Assembly (NCBI GenBank): GCA_030526005.1
Contig: JAUNDP010000013.1
Span: 1-62,512, forward strand
Source: Eubacteriales bacterium
GTDB lineage: Bacteria; Bacillota; Clostridia; Lachnospirales; Lachnospiraceae
Length of the DNA stretch: 62,512 nucleotides
Direction of reading: 5' to 3'
A program made the translations under genes and the position numbers. This document shows positions 8,838-19,100 of the stretch, piece after piece. Each line of letters starts with the position of its first letter. Position 1 is the first letter of the stretch. A model generated the notes under the pieces. That model did no database searches and was not told the origin of the DNA. It worked only from the letters and a program-made list of their open reading frames with translations.

Positions 8838-11800
8838 AGAAAATAGTCGCTGTTCTTTGGCATAATTCTGCGAATCGAATGCGTATGATCCGAAAAGAAT
8901 TAAATCAGATTGCAGATATTTCCATTTTTTCAGCAGGAGCGCTGGATGATGGAGAAGAAGATATGGATTCTCTTTACAAAGCGATTGATGAGGCGGATTT
9001 ATTGCTTTTGAATGAGACAGCATCCGATATGGTATGGAAACAGATTAATGAGTATTTAACAGGATGCACAAAACCCATGATTTATATAGGAAGTGAGGCG
9101 GCGAATTATATAACAAATTCTGCACAGGCAAAATGGAGCGCTGTATGCAATACCTATTATACATATGGCGGTACAGAAAATATCATGAATATGATCCGTT
9201 GGATATGTGCGGAAGTATTGGGTGAGAAAATTTATTATAATAAAGTGAAAAAAATCCCATGGGATGCAATTTTTTCACCAGATGGCAAAAAAATTTATGA
9301 CTCTCCCGAACATTATTTTGCAGATTTTAAGCGTTCACCAAAGGGAACCGTTGCTCTTGTTATTTCGCGTTCTGCTTGGATTAGCAATGATTTAAAAGTA
9401 GAAAATACATTGATTAATACATTGCTGGAGGAAGGATTTACGGTTCTTCCTATCTATACTTATGCAATGATGGATAAAAATATTGGCGCATCTGGAGTAG
9501 AGGCGGCGTTGGAGAAATTCTGCTTTTTTCAGGATGGTACCCCATGTGTGGATGGTATGATTCGCCTGGCAGGCAGTTTTTATCATGGAGAATGCAGCAA
9601 GGTAATGAAAAAACTGTCCTGTCCTGTCATTAAGCCTATTTGTTCTTATAATATGACCATGGAGGAATGGAGAAAAAATCCAGACGGTACAATCGCAGAT
9701 GTAGCATGGAACATCGCTTTGCCAGAGTTAGATGGTATGATTGAGCCTGTCTTTATAGGAGCTCAAGAACAATATGGCGAATCAGAATACAGAGTCCCAG
9801 TGGAAAGCCGAATAAAAAAATTAGTTCGCCGTTTGGCAAAATGGATAAATCTGAAAAAGAAAAATAATAAAGATAAAAAAATTATTTTTATGCTGAATAA
9901 TAATCCGTGTACTTCTGTGGAAGCTTCGGTTGGAGGAGGGGCCAATCTGGATACCTTAGAAAGTATTGTACGAGTTATGAAAGCAATGGAAGAAAAAGGA
10001 TATCATCTGGAAAATATATCGAAAACAGGAGATGAGCTGATTAAGACAATTATGGCAAGAAAAGCTTTGTCTGATTTCCGCTGGACGACGGTAGAAGAGA
10101 TTGTAAGAAAAGGCGGTGTGCTGGCACAAGTTTCAAGAGAACAGTATGAACAGTGGTTTAGAGAATTGCCAGAAGATCTGCGCTGTTCCATAGAAGAAAA
10201 CTGGGGTAAACCAGTGGGAGAAGGAATGGTAAAAGATGGAAAGCTGCTGATTACAGGAGTACAATATGGCAATGTAATTGTCTGTGTTCAGCCTAAGCGT
10301 GGCTGTATGGGATCTAAGTGCGATGGAACTTCATGCAGAATATTGCATGACCCACATATACCTCCTACCCATCAATATCTGGCTACCTATCGCTGGTTTG
10401 AAAGAATTTTTGGAGCAGATGTGTTAATTCATGTTGGAACTCATGGAAATTTAGAATTTCTTCCTGGAAAATCAGTGGCTCTGTCAGACTCTTGCTGTAC
10501 AGATGCCTGTCTGGGAGAACTGCCTCTATTATATATTTATAATGCAGATAATCCACCAGAAGCAACGATTGCTAAGAGAAGAGCCCTGGCAGTGACGATT
10601 GACCATATGCAAACGAATATGATTCAAGGCGGATTGTATGATAAATTGGAAGAGATTGATGAGATGTTAAATCAATATCAAAAGACAAAATTTTCTGATG
10701 TAGCTCAGGCTCATTTAATGGAACATTTTATTTATGACGAAATAAAAAACAATGAGCTGTTATCGTCTATTGATCTGACCGATTACCACGATCACTTTGA
10801 TGAGATTGTTTCTAAATGTCATAAAATATTGTCTACAGTAAAAAACACGCAGATTCAAGATGGTATGCATATTTTGGGAGAAATTCCAGAAGACGAAAAA
10901 CTGATCGATATGATTGCATCCATTCTGCGGTTTGAAGGCGTAGAAAATCAGTCGATCAGAAAAAAAATCTGCGACCTGCTCGGATTTGATTTTCAAACAT
11001 TGCTGAATACCCAGGGAGATTTCTATGAATCTTATGAAATGACAGGCGGAGAAATTTTAGCAGAGCTGGATTTGATTGTCAGAAATATAATCCGACTGTT
11101 TTTAAGTGATAAAGAGTTTAAAGATCAGAAAGAGATTTTTAGAAAGTTTTCTGTGATAGATACAGAATATATTCCTGAAATAAATCATTTTAAAGAGCGG
11201 GTTGCTGATATTGCCAGCAGAATTTATAATTCCAGAGAAATAGAGGCGCTTTTAGAGGGAATGTCAGGTGATTTTATTCAGCCGGGTCCAGCCGGAGTCA
11301 TTACACGGGGAAGGGACGACGTTTTGCCTACAGGAAGAAATATGTATTCTCTTGATCCAGAAAAAGTTCCAACAAAAGCAGCATGGGAGATTGGAAAGCG
11401 TCTTGGGAATGAAGTGCTCAAAAAGTTTTTAAAAGAAGAAGGTCATTATCCTGAAAATATGGCTTTATATTGGATGACTACAGACATCATGTGGGCTGAT
11501 GGAGAGGGAATGGCGCAGATTTTGTATATGTTGGGAGTAGAGCCAGTTTGGTTGCCAAATGGAAAGGTGCATACGTTTAAAATAATACCGTTAGAAGAAC
11601 TGGGAAGACCAAGAATTGACATAACAGTAAAAATATCTGGAATTTTAAGAGATAATTTTCAAAACTGTGTTGCTATAGCAGACGATGCCGTGCGTACCGT
11701 TGCATCTTTGGATGAACCGATAGATAAAAATTTTGTTCGAAAACATACATTGGAGTCTATGAGAGAAGAGGAAATGCTTACATTTGATGATGCAGCCACA

Positions 11801-12625
11801 AGAATTTTCGGCGCTCAACCAGGCACTTATACTGCGGGAGTAAATTTGATGATTTATTCTTCTTCATGGGAAGAACAGGGAGATATAGGAGATTTATTTG
11901 CTCTTTATAATCAGTATTCTTATGGACGAGATCGTTTTGGAAAAGAGGCGATTGGAATGCTGAAAAAAAATTTGTCAACGGTAGAACTGACTTACGACAA
12001 GGTAACATCGGATGAACATGACTTATTAGGATGTTGCTGCTATTTTGCAAACCATGGGGGGATGACAGCGGCCGCACAAAATTTCTCAGGGAAAAAAATA
12101 AAAACTTATTATGGAGACAGTCGCGAATCGACGAATGTAGAAGTGCGTACTTTAGGAGAAGAAATCAGCCGTGTAGTGAACGGGAAATTATTAAATCCAA
12201 AATGGATTGAAGGACAGAAAAAAGCTGGTTATCAGGGAGCCGGTGATATCAGTAAAAGAGTTGGACGAGTTTACGGATGGGATGCGGCTACAAATACGGT
12301 AGACGACCGTATTTTTGATAATATAACCAAGACTTTTATTGCAAATGAAGAAAACAGAGAATTTTTTATGGAAAATAATCCATGGGCATTAGAAGAGATG
12401 TCCAGAAGATTAATGGAAGCATATAATCGTAAACTGTGGAATCCACAGGATGATTTACTGGAGGAGATTCAAAACGCATATCTGGAATTAGAAGGTTTTC
12501 TGGAAGAAGATATGGGAGATCAGACAAGAGAATTCCAGGGGAGCAATATTGAAATTTTGCCAGGAGATCAAATGGAAATTTTTCAAAAAAATATGCAGAA
12601 ACTTCATGGAATGAAGAAAAAATAG
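8834..12625 (+). CDS. CobN/BchH-family large chelatase subunit
   Basis: A 1263-residue protein of the cobaltochelatase CobN / magnesium-chelatase H superfamily, the tetrapyrrole-binding catalytic subunit. Length fits the family. Recognisable blocks are [18 protein letters not shown] and [16 protein letters not shown] near residues 495-540, [16 protein letters not shown] near 570, [19 protein letters not shown] near 820, and [18 protein letters not shown] near 890. The start overlaps the ChlI-like stop (ATGA), so the three subunits are translationally coupled. Known members insert Co or Mg. The Bacteroides homologue HmuS has been linked to anaerobic haem demetallation. The adjacent importer and lack of biosynthetic genes make remodelling or demetallation of an imported tetrapyrrole a plausible role (inference). 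Confidence 0.9.
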   Translation: MKKIVAVLWHNSANRMRMIRKELNQIADISIFSAGALDDGEEDMDSLYKAIDEADLLLLNETASDMVWKQINEYLTGCTKPMIYIGSEAANYITNSAQAKWSAVCNTYYTYGGTENIMNMIRWICAEVLGEKIYYNKVKKIPWDAIFSPDGKKIYDSPEHYFADFKRSPKGTVALVISRSAWISNDLKVENTLINTLLEEGFTVLPIYTYAMMDKNIGASGVEAALEKFCFFQDGTPCVDGMIRLAGSFYHGECSKVMKKLSCPVIKPICSYNMTMEEWRKNPDGTIADVAWNIALPELDGMIEPVFIGAQEQYGESEYRVPVESRIKKLVRRLAKWINLKKKNNKDKKIIFMLNNNPCTSVEASVGGGANLDTLESIVRVMKAMEEKGYHLENISKTGDELIKTIMARKALSDFRWTTVEEIVRKGGVLAQVSREQYEQWFRELPEDLRCSIEENWGKPVGEGMVKDGKLLITGVQYGNVIVCVQPKRGCMGSKCDGTSCRILHDPHIPPTHQYLATYRWFERIFGADVLIHVGTHGNLEFLPGKSVALSDSCCTDACLGELPLLYIYNADNPPEATIAKRRALAVTIDHMQTNMIQGGLYDKLEEIDEMLNQYQKTKFSDVAQAHLMEHFIYDEIKNNELLSSIDLTDYHDHFDEIVSKCHKILSTVKNTQIQDGMHILGEIPEDEKLIDMIASILRFEGVENQSIRKKICDLLGFDFQTLLNTQGDFYESYEMTGGEILAELDLIVRNIIRLFLSDKEFKDQKEIFRKFSVIDTEYIPEINHFKERVADIASRIYNSREIEALLEGMSGDFIQPGPAGVITRGRDDVLPTGRNMYSLDPEKVPTKAAWEIGKRLGNEVLKKFLKEEGHYPENMALYWMTTDIMWADGEGMAQILYMLGVEPVWLPNGKVHTFKIIPLEELGRPRIDITVKISGILRDNFQNCVAIADDAVRTVASLDEPIDKNFVRKHTLESMREEEMLTFDDAATRIFGAQPGTYTAGVNLMIYSSSWEEQGDIGDLFALYNQYSYGRDRFGKEAIGMLKKNLSTVELTYDKVTSDEHDLLGCCCYFANHGGMTAAAQNFSGKKIKTYYGDSRESTNVEVRTLGEEISRVVNGKLLNPKWIEGQKKAGYQGAGDISKRVGRVYGWDAATNTVDDRIFDNITKTFIANEENREFFMENNPWALEEMSRRLMEAYNRKLWNPQDDLLEEIQNAYLELEGFLEEDMGDQTREFQGSNIEILPGDQMEIFQKNMQKLHGMKKK

Positions 12626-12671
12626 AGAAGAAATCATTTTGAAATATAATAAATTAAGGGAGGACATAAAA

Positions 12672-12959
12672 ATGCATTTATTACATGATGAACACGGAAA
12701 TTTGATTGCTCATGGAGAACACCATCATTCAGGAGAAACAGCGCTGAAAAAACATGAGGAAAAAGAGAAAAGAACTGCATTGCTGACTTATATGCTTCAG
12801 CATAATCAGCATCATGCAGCGGAATTGGAAGAAATGGTTTTTACAATGCAGAAAGAAAACTACAAGGAAGCAGCAGATGAAATTCAGAAAAGTGTAAATG
12901 AGTTTCGGAAAGGAAATGAACACTTGGAGATTGCTTTGAAAAAAATGATGCAGGAATAA
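12672..12959 (+). CDS. Small His/Glu/Lys-rich protein of the chelatase operon
   Basis: A 95-residue soluble protein with no recognised family here. The start at 12672 follows AAGGGAGG at good spacing; an in-frame ATG at 12639 has no ribosome site. The N-terminal part is rich in histidine (HLLHDEHGNLIAHGEHHHSG), a metal-binding composition, followed by HNQHHAAELEEM and a charged helical C-terminus. It lies 46 bases after the CobN-like gene, and a strong terminator closes the operon just behind it. Inference: a metallochaperone or metal buffer that delivers to, or receives metal from, the chelatase. The function is not demonstrated by sequence alone. Confidence 0.7.
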   Translation: MHLLHDEHGNLIAHGEHHHSGETALKKHEEKEKRTALLTYMLQHNQHHAAELEEMVFTMQKENYKEAADEIQKSVNEFRKGNEHLEIALKKMMQE

Positions 12960-12965
12960 AAAGAA

Positions 12966-13007
12966 AAGAGAATAGCTGGTGTCAGAGCCAACTGTTCTCT
13001 TTTTTTA
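12966..13007 (+). terminator. Rho-independent terminator of the ABC-chelatase operon
   Basis: Outer stem AGAGAA / TTCTCT with an inner stem around AGCTGGT / GCCAACT, followed by seven T. Confidence 0.8.
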
Positions 13008-13027
13008 TATAAAATCTAGAAATATCT

Positions 13028-13918
13028 TTAACTGAAATCTTTAGAAAGTGAAAAAATATAATCGCTGAAATCTTTCATCTGACTCGTAAACGGATGAGTG
13101 CGGTTATAACAGAGATAAAAAAAACGGTCGAGATTAATTTCCTGTACAGGGCAGTGAAACAGGACTCCTGCCGCTACTTTCTCGGCTACACAGCGCTGAG
13201 AGACGAAACCAAGACCCAGATTATAAGAGACGGCATCGATAATTGCGGGAGTACTGCTGCTTTCCCATTTCACATGATAGGGTACATTTTGAACTTTCAT
13301 AAATGTCTCAAAGAGCGCTCTTGTGTCGCTTCCTTTTTCGCGCAGAATAAAATTTTGATTTCGAAGGTCTTTTGCATGGAGACAGGAAGCGTTGGCAAAA
13401 GGATGGTCCTTACCGCAGATAATGCAGAGCTTATCGAGAAATGCAGGCTTGGCAATTAAATCATTCTGCGTGATTATGCCTTCTGAAAGTGCCAGATCCA
13501 GCTCATTGTGCAAAAGCATATGTTCAATATTTTCTGTATTTGTGACAGTGACCGAGATATCAATGTCTGGATAAAGTTTATTCATGGAAGCTACAATTTT
13601 TCCAATGATATTAGCGCCTACCGTCACGGTAGCTCCGATATGAAGGGAACGGATGGAATTGATCGTTTTCATATTCTGCTTTAAAGCAGTTTGAATTGCA
13701 ATAATTTCGCGGGCGCTCTTCAAAAGCAGGGAACCTGCAGGGGTAATCTGCAGTTCTTTTGCGTGGCGCTCAAACAGTTTTGTCTGATATTCTTTTTCCA
13801 GTTCAGAAATAATCTGACTGATCGTGGGTTGCGAAATATATAAATGTTTTGCAGCTTCACTCATTTTTTTTAACTCAGCTGTGGCAATAAACGCTTCCAG
13901 CTGTCGGATTGTTGCCAT
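13028..13918 (-). CDS. LysR-family transcriptional regulator
   Basis: A 296-residue LysR-type regulator. Residues 1-60 form the winged helix-turn-helix (RQLEAFIATAELKKMSEAAK, then HLYISQPTISQIISELEKEY), and the rest is the periplasmic-binding-protein-like effector domain. The start follows a GGGGGAAG site on the minus strand. It is divergent from a CoA-disulfide-reductase-like pseudogene and a sulfite-reductase-like gene. A palindrome in the shared region is its likely operator. By analogy with CysL/CysB regulators it may control sulfur or redox genes. The effector is unknown, and one of its probable targets is broken. Confidence 0.88.
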   Translation of the reverse strand: MATIRQLEAFIATAELKKMSEAAKHLYISQPTISQIISELEKEYQTKLFERHAKELQITPAGSLLLKSAREIIAIQTALKQNMKTINSIRSLHIGATVTVGANIIGKIVASMNKLYPDIDISVTVTNTENIEHMLLHNELDLALSEGIITQNDLIAKPAFLDKLCIICGKDHPFANASCLHAKDLRNQNFILREKGSDTRALFETFMKVQNVPYHVKWESSSTPAIIDAVSYNLGLGFVSQRCVAEKVAAGVLFHCPVQEINLDRFFYLCYNRTHPFTSQMKDFSDYIFSLSKDFS

Positions 13919-14001
13919 AGATACTTCCCCCTTTTTGTGTATAAATTTATAAATAAGCCGAGAACACGCATGATTTTTTTCATAAGAGATTCAAGATGAA
14001 T

Positions 14002-14016
14002 ACCTATAATATAGGT
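14002..14016. promoter_or_regulatory. Palindrome ACCTATA-A-TATAGGT, likely LysR operator
   Basis: A perfect 7-1-7 dyad followed by a further half-site ATACCTATA at 14019-14027, placed between the divergent LysR gene and its neighbour. LysR-type sites typically have such a recognition dyad plus an adjacent activation half-site. Assignment is inferred from position. Confidence 0.5.
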
Positions 14017-14144
14017 TAATACCTATACGTCACATAAAATATTACTATTTTACTTATAAAATAACAAGTGATATGATGAATATTGTAATAAAGAGTTACT
14101 TGACGGAAATGTTTGAAAGATAAAACAGAGAGGTAGGAGGATAA

Positions 14145-14979
14145 ATGATGAAGGTACTTGTACTTGGAGGCGTTGCTGCTGGAACAAAAATTGCTGCAAA
14201 GATTATGAGAGAAGATCGTGCAAATGAAGTCACAGTGCTGAATAAGGGGAAAGAGATTTCTTATGTAGGATGCGGGCTGCCATATTATGTAGGTCATGTG
14301 ATTGAGAACAGAGAAGAATTGATTGTCAATACGCCGCAGAAATATGAGAAGCTGACAGGGGTAAAAGTGCTGACAGAAGTAGAAGCAGTAAAAGTAGAGC
14401 CGGCAGAAAAAAGTAACTGCTGTCGATCTGAAAACGCAGGAGACAAAAGAATATGGATATGATAAACTTGTGATTGCCGTTGGTGCAAGTTCGGTAAAAC
14501 CTCCGATCGAGGGATGTGATCTGGAAAACGTATTCTTTATGAGAACCCCAGAGGATGCCTTACGGTTGCGTGAGACAGTAGACGGAGGAAACATCAAAAA
14601 AGCAGTTGTGGTGGGAGCCGGATACATTGGGCTTGAAATCGCTGAAAACCTGAAAAAGATGGGGGTTCGGCCTTTCGTGCTGGATATGGCTCCGCAGATT
14701 CTTTCACCTGGATTTGACAGAGAGATGGCGGCATATGCAGAGGGGTATCGCCTGATTGACGCGTCTATTCAGCCGACGACAGAAGGAGCGACATATGTGG
14801 ATCTCATAACAGTAAACGGTCTGATTGACGGATTTGATCCGGATAAAAAGCTTCTGCTTGTGTGCAACAAGGGAAAAAGTGCATACCTGCTCCAGAACCG
14901 CATGAAATTTTATGGATATAAAAATACAAAGGCTCTGGAAGGCGGCAATATTTTTACAGATGTAGAAGTTGAAAAATAG
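14145..14979 (+). pseudogene. Broken CoA-disulfide reductase-like flavoprotein with C-terminal rhodanese domain
   Basis: The N-terminus reads MKVLVLGGVAAGTKIAAKIM (FAD-binding GxGxxG-like) and YVGCGLPYYVGHVI with the redox-active Cys of CoA-disulfide reductases and NADH oxidases. An extra A in a six-A run at 14407-14412 shifts the frame. The other frame continues as KVTAVDLKTQETKEYGYDKL, then VIAVGASSVKPP. The NAD-binding stretch VVVGAGYIGLEIAENLKKMG is intact, but at AAYAEGYRLIDAS (about 14740) it jumps into a rhodanese domain with active-site CNKGKSAY. About 300 residues of the usual NAD/FAD and dimerisation domains are missing. Both lesions are independent, so the gene is dead. It precedes the sulfite-reductase-like gene. 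Confidence 0.8.
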
Positions 14980-15013
14980 CCCAAAAGTCAATAGAAAAAG
15001 AGAGGTAAAAATT

Positions 15014-15964
15014 ATGGCATGTACAATCAACGCAGATGAAATTAAAAGAGTAAAAGCATTAGGATTTTTAAACAATAAGGGTACAGATCTTTTTAATGGA
15101 CGTATTATCACAGTAAATGGAAAGATCAATGCAGAGCAGACGAGAGTGATTGCAGAGGCGGCTCAGAAATTTGGAAATGGAGATGTTGAGTTTACAACAC
15201 GTCTTACAGTGGAAGTTCGAGGCATCCATTTCGACAATATTGAACCGTTCCGTGAGTATATTGCACAGGCAGGTCTTCAGACGGGAGGAACGGGTTCTCT
15301 TGTGCGTCCGGTTGTATCCTGCAAAGGAACAACGTGCCAGTATGGTCTGTATGATACCTTTGCACTGTCAGAGAAAATTCATGAGAGATTTTATATGGGA
15401 TATCGCACCGTGAAATTGCCGCATAAATTTAAAATTGCGACAGGCGGATGTCCAAACAACTGCGTAAAACCAGACCTGAATGATCTTGGAATTGTAGGAC
15501 AGCTCATTCCGAATTTTGATGAAGATCTGTGCAACGGATGTAAAAAGTGTAAGATCGAGAAGACTTGCCCGATGAAAGCTACGAAAGTGGAAGATGGCAT
15601 TCTGGAGATGGACAAAGAGATCTGCAATAACTGCGGACGCTGTATAGGACAATGTCCATTTGATGCGATTGAAGACGGTACGACAGGATACAAGATTTAC
15701 ATCGGCGGAAGATGGGGCAAAAAGATTGCACAGGGTAAAGCACTCTCAAAAATTTTTACATCAGAGGAAGAAGTGCTTGACGTAGTAGAAAAAGCAATCC
15801 TTCTGTTCCGTGAGCAGGGCAGAACAGGCGAGCGCTTTTCCGATACCATCGAAAGAATCGGTTTTGAGGAAGTGGAGAGACAGCTCCTCTCAAATGAATT
15901 GTTTGAGAGAAAAGAAGAAATCTTAGCTGCAAAGCTGCATCTGGCAGGCGGAGCAAGCTGCTAG
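15014..15964 (+). CDS. Sulfite/nitrite reductase-like siroheme protein with two 4Fe-4S ferredoxin motifs
   Basis: A 316-residue protein resembling anaerobic sulfite reductase subunit C (AsrC) and the dissimilatory sulfite reductase family. The nitrite/sulfite reductase half-domain covers residues about 20-110. The siroheme/4Fe-4S cysteines lie in GTTCQYGLYDT and GCPNNCVKPDLNDLG. Two ferredoxin clusters follow: CNGCKKCKIEKTCP and CNNCGRCIGQCP. The start at 15014 is preferred to 14969 because GAGAGG precedes it. Likely role: electron transfer to siroheme for reduction of sulfite or another small oxyanion in the cytoplasm. It lacks AsrA/AsrB partners nearby. It lies 34 bases after the decayed flavoprotein and ends at a terminator. 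Confidence 0.85.
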   Translation: MACTINADEIKRVKALGFLNNKGTDLFNGRIITVNGKINAEQTRVIAEAAQKFGNGDVEFTTRLTVEVRGIHFDNIEPFREYIAQAGLQTGGTGSLVRPVVSCKGTTCQYGLYDTFALSEKIHERFYMGYRTVKLPHKFKIATGGCPNNCVKPDLNDLGIVGQLIPNFDEDLCNGCKKCKIEKTCPMKATKVEDGILEMDKEICNNCGRCIGQCPFDAIEDGTTGYKIYIGGRWGKKIAQGKALSKIFTSEEEVLDVVEKAILLFREQGRTGERFSDTIERIGFEEVERQLLSNELFERKEEILAAKLHLAGGASC

Positions 15965-15972
15965 GAAAAACG

Positions 15973-16009
15973 AGGCATACCTCTATACAGAGGTGTGCTT
16001 CTTTTTTTA
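15973..16009 (+). terminator. Rho-independent terminator
   Basis: Stem AGGCATACCTCT / AGAGGTGTGCTT with loop ATAC, followed by a T-rich tail. Confidence 0.85.
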
Positions 16010-16149
16010 TTTCCAAATATAAAAACTTTGGTATAATAAAAAAAGAATGGAGAAACAGAATCAGATAAAAAATAAGACAAAGAACAAAAAAGAACGAAAC
16101 AGAAATAGATAAGAAAGACGCATAAGTGAAACAGTAGGAGAGATAAAAA

Positions 16150-19100
16150 ATGTACATAGCAGATTTACATATTCATTCACGCTATTCGCGTGCCACGAGC
16201 CGAGACTGTACACCGGAATATTTGGACTTATGGGCGCGCAGAAAAGGGATTCAGATTATAGGGAGCGGAGATTTCACTCATCCTGCATGGAGAGAAGAAT
16301 TAAGAGAAAAGCTGATTCCGGCGGAAGAGGGATTTTACATTTTGAAAGAGGAATATCGCATACGAGATGAAGTGACGCCGGATCATTTTGTCCCACGGTT
16401 TGTCATTACAGGAGAAATCAGCTCTATCTATAAGAAAAATGGCAGAGTTCGCAAAGTTCACAGTCTGATCCTGTTGCCAGGTCTGGAAGAAGCAGAAGTG
16501 ATCTCTAAAAAACTGGAACAGATCGGAAATATCCATTCAGACGGACGTCCGATTTTAGGGCTGGACTGCCGTGATCTTCTGGAAATTTTATTGGAACTTT
16601 GTCCAAAATCAATTTATGTTCCGGCTCATATATGGACGCCTCATTTTTCGCTGTTTGGAGCCTTTTCTGGATTCGATTCTGTCGAAGAATGTTTTGAGGA
16701 TTTATCTTCTCATATTCATGCGATGGAAACCGGATTATCCTCTGATCCGCCGATGAACTGGAGAGTTTCTGCTCTTGATGCTTACCAGCTGATTTCAAAT
16801 TCGGATGCACATTCTCCGGCAAAATTAGGAAGAGAGGCAAATCTGCTTGACATTCCCCTTTGCTATGAAGGACTTCGGGAGGCGATTCAGACGGGAAAGG
16901 GCTTGTATGGAACGATTGAGTTTTTCCCCGAGGAAGGAAAATATCATCTGGATGGACACCGAAAATGCGGTGTCTGTCTGACACCGCAGGAGACGGAAAA
17001 GTTTGGCGGCGTCTGCCCGATATGCGGAAAAAAAATTACAATCGGCGTATCGCATCGGATTGAACAGCTTGCGGACAGAGCAGAAGGATATCAAAAAGAA
17101 AATGCAAAAAAATTTGAGAGTCTTGTGCCACTTCCGGAAGTAATCGCATCTTCTGTGGGACGTTCGGCACAAAGCGTGGCAGTTCAGAAAGAATATCAAA
17201 AAATGGTGCGCACACTGGGGCCAGAGTTTGAGATCTTAAGAACGATTCCATTAGAGGAAATTAAAAGTGTATCAGGGTATCTGATTTCAGAAGGAATTGA
17301 GAGACTCCGTCTCGGAAAAGTCGAGCGGATTCCAGGATTTGATGGAGAATATGGGACAATTCAATTATTTGGCAAAGAAGAATTAAATTCGACAGAAGGT
17401 CAGATGGATTTTTTCAGTATGTTGGGAATTGATTTATCAGAAGAAAATCAACAGAAGACAAAAAAAGATTTTTCCAAAGAATATAAATTTTCAAAAGTGG
17501 ACAGCGCCAAAAGAGAAGCGTTGGAAGCAGAAAAATGGGAAAAAGAAAAACCAGAAACAGAAAAATTAGAAACAGAAAATTTGAAAACAGATGTGAAAAA
17601 TATACAGGAAATATCGGTCAAGACCGAATTAAACAAAGAACAGGAAACAGCGGTTCATGCGCAGGAGCGCATCATTGCTGTAGTGGCCGGACCAGGGACA
17701 GGAAAGACAAAGACATTGATTGCGCATCTCCATGATCTGACTGAGAACAGAAAAATAAAGCCGTCTGAGATTACGGCAGTGACATTTACAAATTATGCGG
17801 CGGAAGAGATGAAAGAGCGTCTGAAATCGCAGGCATCAAAAAAGAGACAGATCAACAATATTCAGATCGGAACATTTCATGCAATCTGTATGGCTTTTTT
17901 GAGAAAGCAGGGGATGGAATTTTCCATTTTGGATGAGGCGGAAGCTGTTGAGAGAGCAAAAGAAGCAATCAGCGCCTGTTCGCTGGATCAAAAGCCGAAA
18001 GTATTTTTAGAACAGCTCTCTTTGAAAAAATCAGGAATGGAAATCTCTTGGGATTCTGAAATGGAGGAGACTGCCAAGTGGTATCAGAATTCACTGAGAG
18101 AGCATCAGCAGATGGACTTTGACGATCTGCTTCTTGAGACACTGCGGATCATAGAAGAAGAGGAAAGTGAAAAGATAAGAAAACAGTTTTCTTATCTTTT
18201 GGTCGATGAATTTCAAGATATCAACCCATTGCAGTACCGTTTAATCAAAGCATGGAATAAAGGCGGAAAGGAACTGTTTGTGATCGGAGATCCAGATCAG
18301 TCGATTTATGGATTTCGTGGAGCCGACAGCGCGTGTTTTGAAAAACTGAAAAAGGATTTTAAGGATGTGCATGAGATTCAGCTCGTTGAGAATTATCGGT
18401 CCACACCGGAGATTTTAAACGCGGCGCTTGCAGTGATCTCCCATAATCCGGGAAAAGAGAGAAACTTAAAAGCGAATCTGGACTCCTTTGAGCCGGTGCG
18501 CGTTGTAAAGGCAGGAAGTCCGATGGGAGAGGCGATCTTTGCTGCGAAAGAGATCAACAGAATGGCTGGAGGAATCGGGATGCTGGAAGCACATGAGGCT
18601 GCAGAAAAGGAAAGAAAAATCAGGAGTTTTGATGAGATTGCTATTTTATATAGAACGCACAGAGAAGGAGAACTGCTGGAAAAATGTCTGAGACAGGAAG
18701 GAATCCCTTACATTGTGGCAGGAAAGGAATCATTTCTTCAGGATGAGACCGTGCGTGGCAGTCTTCATTTTTTCCGTTATCTGGAAGATCTGGGAAACAT
18801 CTCAGAGAAAGAGAGAGCGATATCGCTTCTGTGGGGACTGGAAGAAAGCCAGATCAGCGAGACGATAGCAAAACAGGCGGAAGAAATATTTGAACCGCTG
18901 TATAAAAAGAAAAAGCCACAGAAATTTATGGAACTTTGGATCAAAGAGATGAAACTGGAAGAAAAGGAAGTCATGAAAAAACTGGCAGATATGACTGGAT
19001 TTTATAAAACCATGCCGGAGTTTGTGGACGCACTCTGTTTGGGTACGGAAAGTGATCTGAGGCGGTGTGGGAATAAAAATTATACGTCGGGCGCAGTCAC

